Below, piece after piece: positions 14,801 to 16,903 of a stretch of DNA of 16,903 bases (position 1 is the stretch's first letter; each line of letters begins with the position of its first letter). Both the position numbers and the translations under genes were made by a program. The stretch covers positions 1-16,903 of the forward strand of contig NZ_DXUU01000052.1 in NCBI RefSeq assembly GCF_019417665.1, read 5' to 3'. This DNA comes from Ruminococcus sp. (GTDB lineage Bacteria > Bacillota > Clostridia > Oscillospirales > Ruminococcaceae). The notes beneath the pieces were generated by a model that saw nothing but the letters and a program-made list of their open reading frames with translations, was not told the DNA's origin and searched no databases.

Positions 14801-16903
14801 ATGGCACATACACGCTTGCTAATTATAACAGCAAAAATAGTGTTGTTGCAGAAGTAGATGAATTGGGATATGCAACGATTAAGGCATATGATTCTAATGG
14901 TACTCGTCTGATCAAAGAGGCAACCAGCTTACAGCCACTTTCTCAGTCTGATATTGATACAGTAACTGCTGTAAGTTTTGATCCAATAAAATACTTGACA
15001 GAAAACGAAAGCAGTTATGCAATCACCAGTCACGAATATTATGCAGACAGCTATGTCAGTGGTGTTGCAGGTTTGATTCGTGCTACAACTGATCCTGAAG
15101 GTAATGTTACTGAATATGATTATTATCAGGATGGTATTGGCAAAGGTCTGGTAAAGACAAAAACGCTGAAAAGTGGAAATACCATAGTAAACACTGTTGC
15201 GTATGAGTACAATGCGCAGTTGCATGTATCTAAGGAAACCACAAGCTATGACTTGTCCCAAAATCTTTATTCTGTGAAGGAATACGAGTATGACAGCTTC
15301 AACAATGTAACGGTTACCAGAGATTATGGTACAGGCAGCACACCGGCAACGACCATTGCAGAATACGATCTGTTGAGTCGTAAAACAGCGGAATATGCAC
15401 CGAATTATTCTTCTGATAAGAGCCATGGTACGCTGACAACCTATTATCCGGATGGCAATGTGAAAACAGAAACCGATGCGGAAGGCAATGTCACATCTTA
15501 TGAGTATGATGCCTATGGACAGATAACGAAAAAAACCAATCCGGACGGCACCATGAACCTGACGGAATACGATGGCTTGCAGCGGGAAAAGGCAACATAT
15601 TTTCAAGGTAGCGAAAATGGAACCAAACAGATTCTGACACAGGTTGCCTATGAATTTGCAGGATATAATTTTGACATTTACACGGCGCTTGACAGTTCAT
15701 CCTCTCACTCCTGTAAGGGACTGAAAACGACCAAAACAACCTATATTACAGCAGATAAACAGGTGGTTTCCGAAACTCTGACTGATATCAAGGAACACAC
15801 CATTTACGAAAAGACCAATGGCGAAACCAAACGTACCAGCGCATACTATGCCAACGGTCAGCTGGCTCGCCAGACAGACGCACTGGGCAATACGACAAAG
15901 TATGAGTACGGCTATCTGAACAAGGTTACTAAGACTTACACACCGTTCAATACCAAATCAGATGGTTCTGTCAATTACTCCGTAACGGAAAATCAGTATG
16001 ACAAGAACGGTAATGTAATTCTGACAAAGCAAACTGTGCAGAAGCAGGATTCCAGCACCGCAAAGTACAGCGTGACACAAAACCAGTACAATGCACAGGG
16101 CTTGCTGACACAGGTAACACTGAGCGACGGTACTTCCAATGGTGAGAAGAATATCACCAAGTATTTTTACAATAACGCTGGTATTCAGACGAAGATGTAC
16201 ACGGGTTTGAGCAGTGCAAACGATTCTGACTATATGACTACCAATTATGAGTATGATGCATGGGGACATTTGGTAAGAACGACTGACAGCACTGGTTACA
16301 ACTCAGGTACAACCACTTATGATCTGAATGGTAATGCACTGACTGTAACCGATTCCAACGGCAATGTGACGACCAACACCTATGACGCTCTGAATCGTGT
16401 GTTGACTGCGAATACAGTTTGCAGTGATACCTCCAAAGATGTGTCGAAATCTTATGTTTACGACAATATGGGAAGAGTACAGAGCAAAACTGCCAATGGT
16501 GTACAGACAAGTTATCAGTACGATATCTTTGGACGTGTTTATCAGGAACTTAGCCCAAAATCTTTTAAGGGCTATTTCTATGAGGGCGTATCTCAGTATG
16601 CGAAGGAGCAGTTGGTTGGTATTAATCATCAGACAATTTATTCCTCCACGCAATATGAATACGATGCTGAAATGCGTGTTATTAAGGTAAAGGAAAGCGG
16701 CAATGAAACAGCTTCCTATACTTATGATGCAAATGGCAACAAAGCAAGTGAAACGCTGGCAAACGGTGTGGTTTCGACTTACACATACAATGGCTGCAAT
16801 AAGATTACAAAGCTTGTGACGAAATCCGGCAATTCGACGATTTCTGAGTACGAATATTCGTACTATTTAGATGGTTCTGACGCTTGCAAAGTACGCAGTG
16901 AAA
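11848..16903 (+). CDS. Secreted Rhs/YD-repeat polymorphic toxin, incomplete at the right edge
   Basis: The frame is open for 1685 codons and runs off the window. A signal peptide (1-35, probable cut LHA/DT) shares the pattern SGxLSxLLVGQ with the vWA protein. A beta domain begins at ELTLNGYVKKGTV (108). Five EF-hand-like loops follow (about 208-405, e.g. DTDGDGEISEAEK, DVNDDGVINFNDY, DLDNNGIIEYADQ), then the large shared module (about 418-638). A DUF6531-like entry (GDGVHIATGNYTKTFTDLSI, about 652) leads into YD repeats from ~718 to the edge (YEYDAYGQITKKTNPDG, YTYDANGNKASETLANG). YD repeats form a shell around a C-terminal toxin in known Rhs and Tc proteins; the tip and immunity gene would lie beyond 16903. 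The ATG at 11848 has AAGGAGG at the right distance. Identification as an Rhs protein is secure; toxin identity is unknown. Confidence 0.92.
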   Translation, partial: MNKNIRRVISGTLSLLLVGQIMVFGDGASQGILHADTIASAAEAIEGAKNANQLADEFEEATEGLGEVEYFGSSENEIATVSDDVNDMESDANIMPLSEDEEPEFAAELTLNGYVKKGTVGDYTASDNTPIYIRIYDGDWNEVYSWEVAENQEYTVTADYLDVYHVKYECDGYLPFYLKDFGTGSYRVGTGESTNTVTLVPGDTTYNADSDNQWSDDVINANDVAYVQSCLGAHRGNSNFNPSMDTDGDGEISEAEKNAFLQFYTDLGNEQIDISDMNANYYDVNDDGVINFNDYLDLYGYYYDLADRPASVPDFNSNGTFDESDVNDYYNYIFESEAGSEVAMYYNYDLDNNGIIEYADQAWVDYYAGLKDTSDNYYAYMDKDDNGTIEDFDVAWFSAAYAQSGDLDWDHAFKRSLTVLENGYFPYSLNLHDTNLNLGECALYVGDCMSFTTDIPKFWSGGQGATLNINGGYLKVANNLVFRTASPDGWDGNAGQNMRLNGGTVIVGGDFNFGQANCYDTIWMTNSADWLEVYGNWNYITLTDMEGKWTAGNICFFGPIWEVNEASGPKSIYSSGSQVIHFGYEGGKQTVLWDNCETYINNEDGSLNTERTFNFDGGIDFLYDFTEENYWFRPWFRPYDEPDYTLYRKGWEMGDGVHIATGNYTKTFTDLSIESPGVQSDFIRTYNSTSDEEGSFGIGWDFNIDVSKIVIPAEGYYQVVLPDGSNTTFKDDGNGGFECLNAHSTMTKSGSEYTVTNAAQSQYHFNTDGELDWVKDAEGNILTISAISNNQRTVTDSTGRTYMIIYNGNSEHSRVTEIKDTAANRSVVYGYNSDYQLISATSVSGGTETYEYDGNGRLCKITNCYNEVTDQIVYNDNGSVNWLTNASGLKQVYTYDKAQKQTGLKEYDGDTLVKTYTYDYDEKYAVNTNKVETDGQIYEVDKITYSTVDGENKYDEMIESVDIMGNTTKYDRDANGNVIKTTNADGTYTLANYNSKNSVVAEVDELGYATIKAYDSNGTRLIKEATSLQPLSQSDIDTVTAVSFDPIKYLTENESSYAITSHEYYADSYVSGVAGLIRATTDPEGNVTEYDYYQDGIGKGLVKTKTLKSGNTIVNTVAYEYNAQLHVSKETTSYDLSQNLYSVKEYEYDSFNNVTVTRDYGTGSTPATTIAEYDLLSRKTAEYAPNYSSDKSHGTLTTYYPDGNVKTETDAEGNVTSYEYDAYGQITKKTNPDGTMNLTEYDGLQREKATYFQGSENGTKQILTQVAYEFAGYNFDIYTALDSSSSHSCKGLKTTKTTYITADKQVVSETLTDIKEHTIYEKTNGETKRTSAYYANGQLARQTDALGNTTKYEYGYLNKVTKTYTPFNTKSDGSVNYSVTENQYDKNGNVILTKQTVQKQDSSTAKYSVTQNQYNAQGLLTQVTLSDGTSNGEKNITKYFYNNAGIQTKMYTGLSSANDSDYMTTNYEYDAWGHLVRTTDSTGYNSGTTTYDLNGNALTVTDSNGNVTTNTYDALNRVLTANTVCSDTSKDVSKSYVYDNMGRVQSKTANGVQTSYQYDIFGRVYQELSPKSFKGYFYEGVSQYAKEQLVGINHQTIYSSTQYEYDAEMRVIKVKESGNETASYTYDANGNKASETLANGVVSTYTYNGCNKITKLVTKSGNSTISEYEYSYYLDGSDACKVRSE
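12163..13770 (+). repeat. Shared N-terminal delivery module, Rhs-protein copy
   Basis: Co-linear with 3262-4911 of the vWA gene, including all five calcium loops and the ~230-residue module, with more amino-acid divergence in the loops than in the module core. After YWFRPWF the sequences become unrelated. Confidence 0.85.

Noticed and set aside
14929..15606. 225-codon reading frame on the minus strand
   Set aside because: It lies wholly antisense to the YD-repeat part of the Rhs gene, has Cys/Ile-rich low-complexity sequence and no ribosome binding site. It is a shadow of repetitive coding sequence.

Overview
The window looks like the chromosome of a low-GC, Gram-positive gut-type bacterium of the Clostridia, most likely a Ruminococcus-like member of the Oscillospiraceae. 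I infer this from the clostridial-type AgrD peptides, the secreted proteins with dockerin-like calcium loops, and the strong AAGGAG-type ribosome binding sites. The species cannot be fixed from sequence alone.

Layout. The left edge (1-227) is a piece of a tyrosine recombinase that decays rightward. Next is a two-gene sensor operon (488-2426): an AgrA-like LytTR response regulator and an AgrC-like GHKL histidine kinase, probably from a sigma-A-type promoter at 429-457, closed by a terminator. To the right, three copies of one regulatory module occur (2486, 2763, 10579). Each has a terminator ending in a T-run, then a pair of TACC-type half-sites exactly 22 bp apart, then an extended -10 TGATATAAT. 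I read the half-sites as the operator of the LytTR regulator. Copy A drives a ~200-nt structured transcript with no convincing gene, a candidate RNAIII-like RNA. Copies B and C each drive an agrD gene through a conserved hairpin leader. The two AgrD peptides differ at only three residues and predict the same thiolactone (Cys-Met-Trp-Ile-Thr).

Effectors. Behind agrD1 lies a 1389-residue secreted protein: signal peptide, beta domain, five EF-hand-like loops, a large extracellular module, thrombospondin-3-like calcium repeats, a vWA domain, more calcium repeats and a C-terminal Cys/His amidase-like domain. A membrane-anchored small protein overlapping its end is its likely immunity partner. Next comes an orphan cassette: a co-linear ~1.0-kb copy of the vWA region, lacking signal peptide and start, leading into a different C-terminus that I recognise as an EndoU-type nuclease, followed by a CdiI-like immunity gene. 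Both the EndoU toxin and its immunity gene are frameshifted, the former exactly at an A7 slippery heptamer. Module C then encodes agrD2 and an intact agrB; after a terminator and an agrB remnant comes a very large Rhs/YD-repeat protein that runs off the right edge. It carries the same N-terminal calcium-loop/secretion module as the vWA protein.

Interpretation. The locus looks like an agr-type quorum-sensing circuit wired directly to secreted polymorphic toxins. The effectors share an N-terminal delivery module but differ in scaffold (vWA versus Rhs) and toxic tip (amidase, EndoU, unknown). Repeated units of terminator-operator-agrD-(agrB)-toxin-immunity seem to have been duplicated and partly lost. 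Function is inferred from recognised families; regulation is inferred from repeated DNA architecture.
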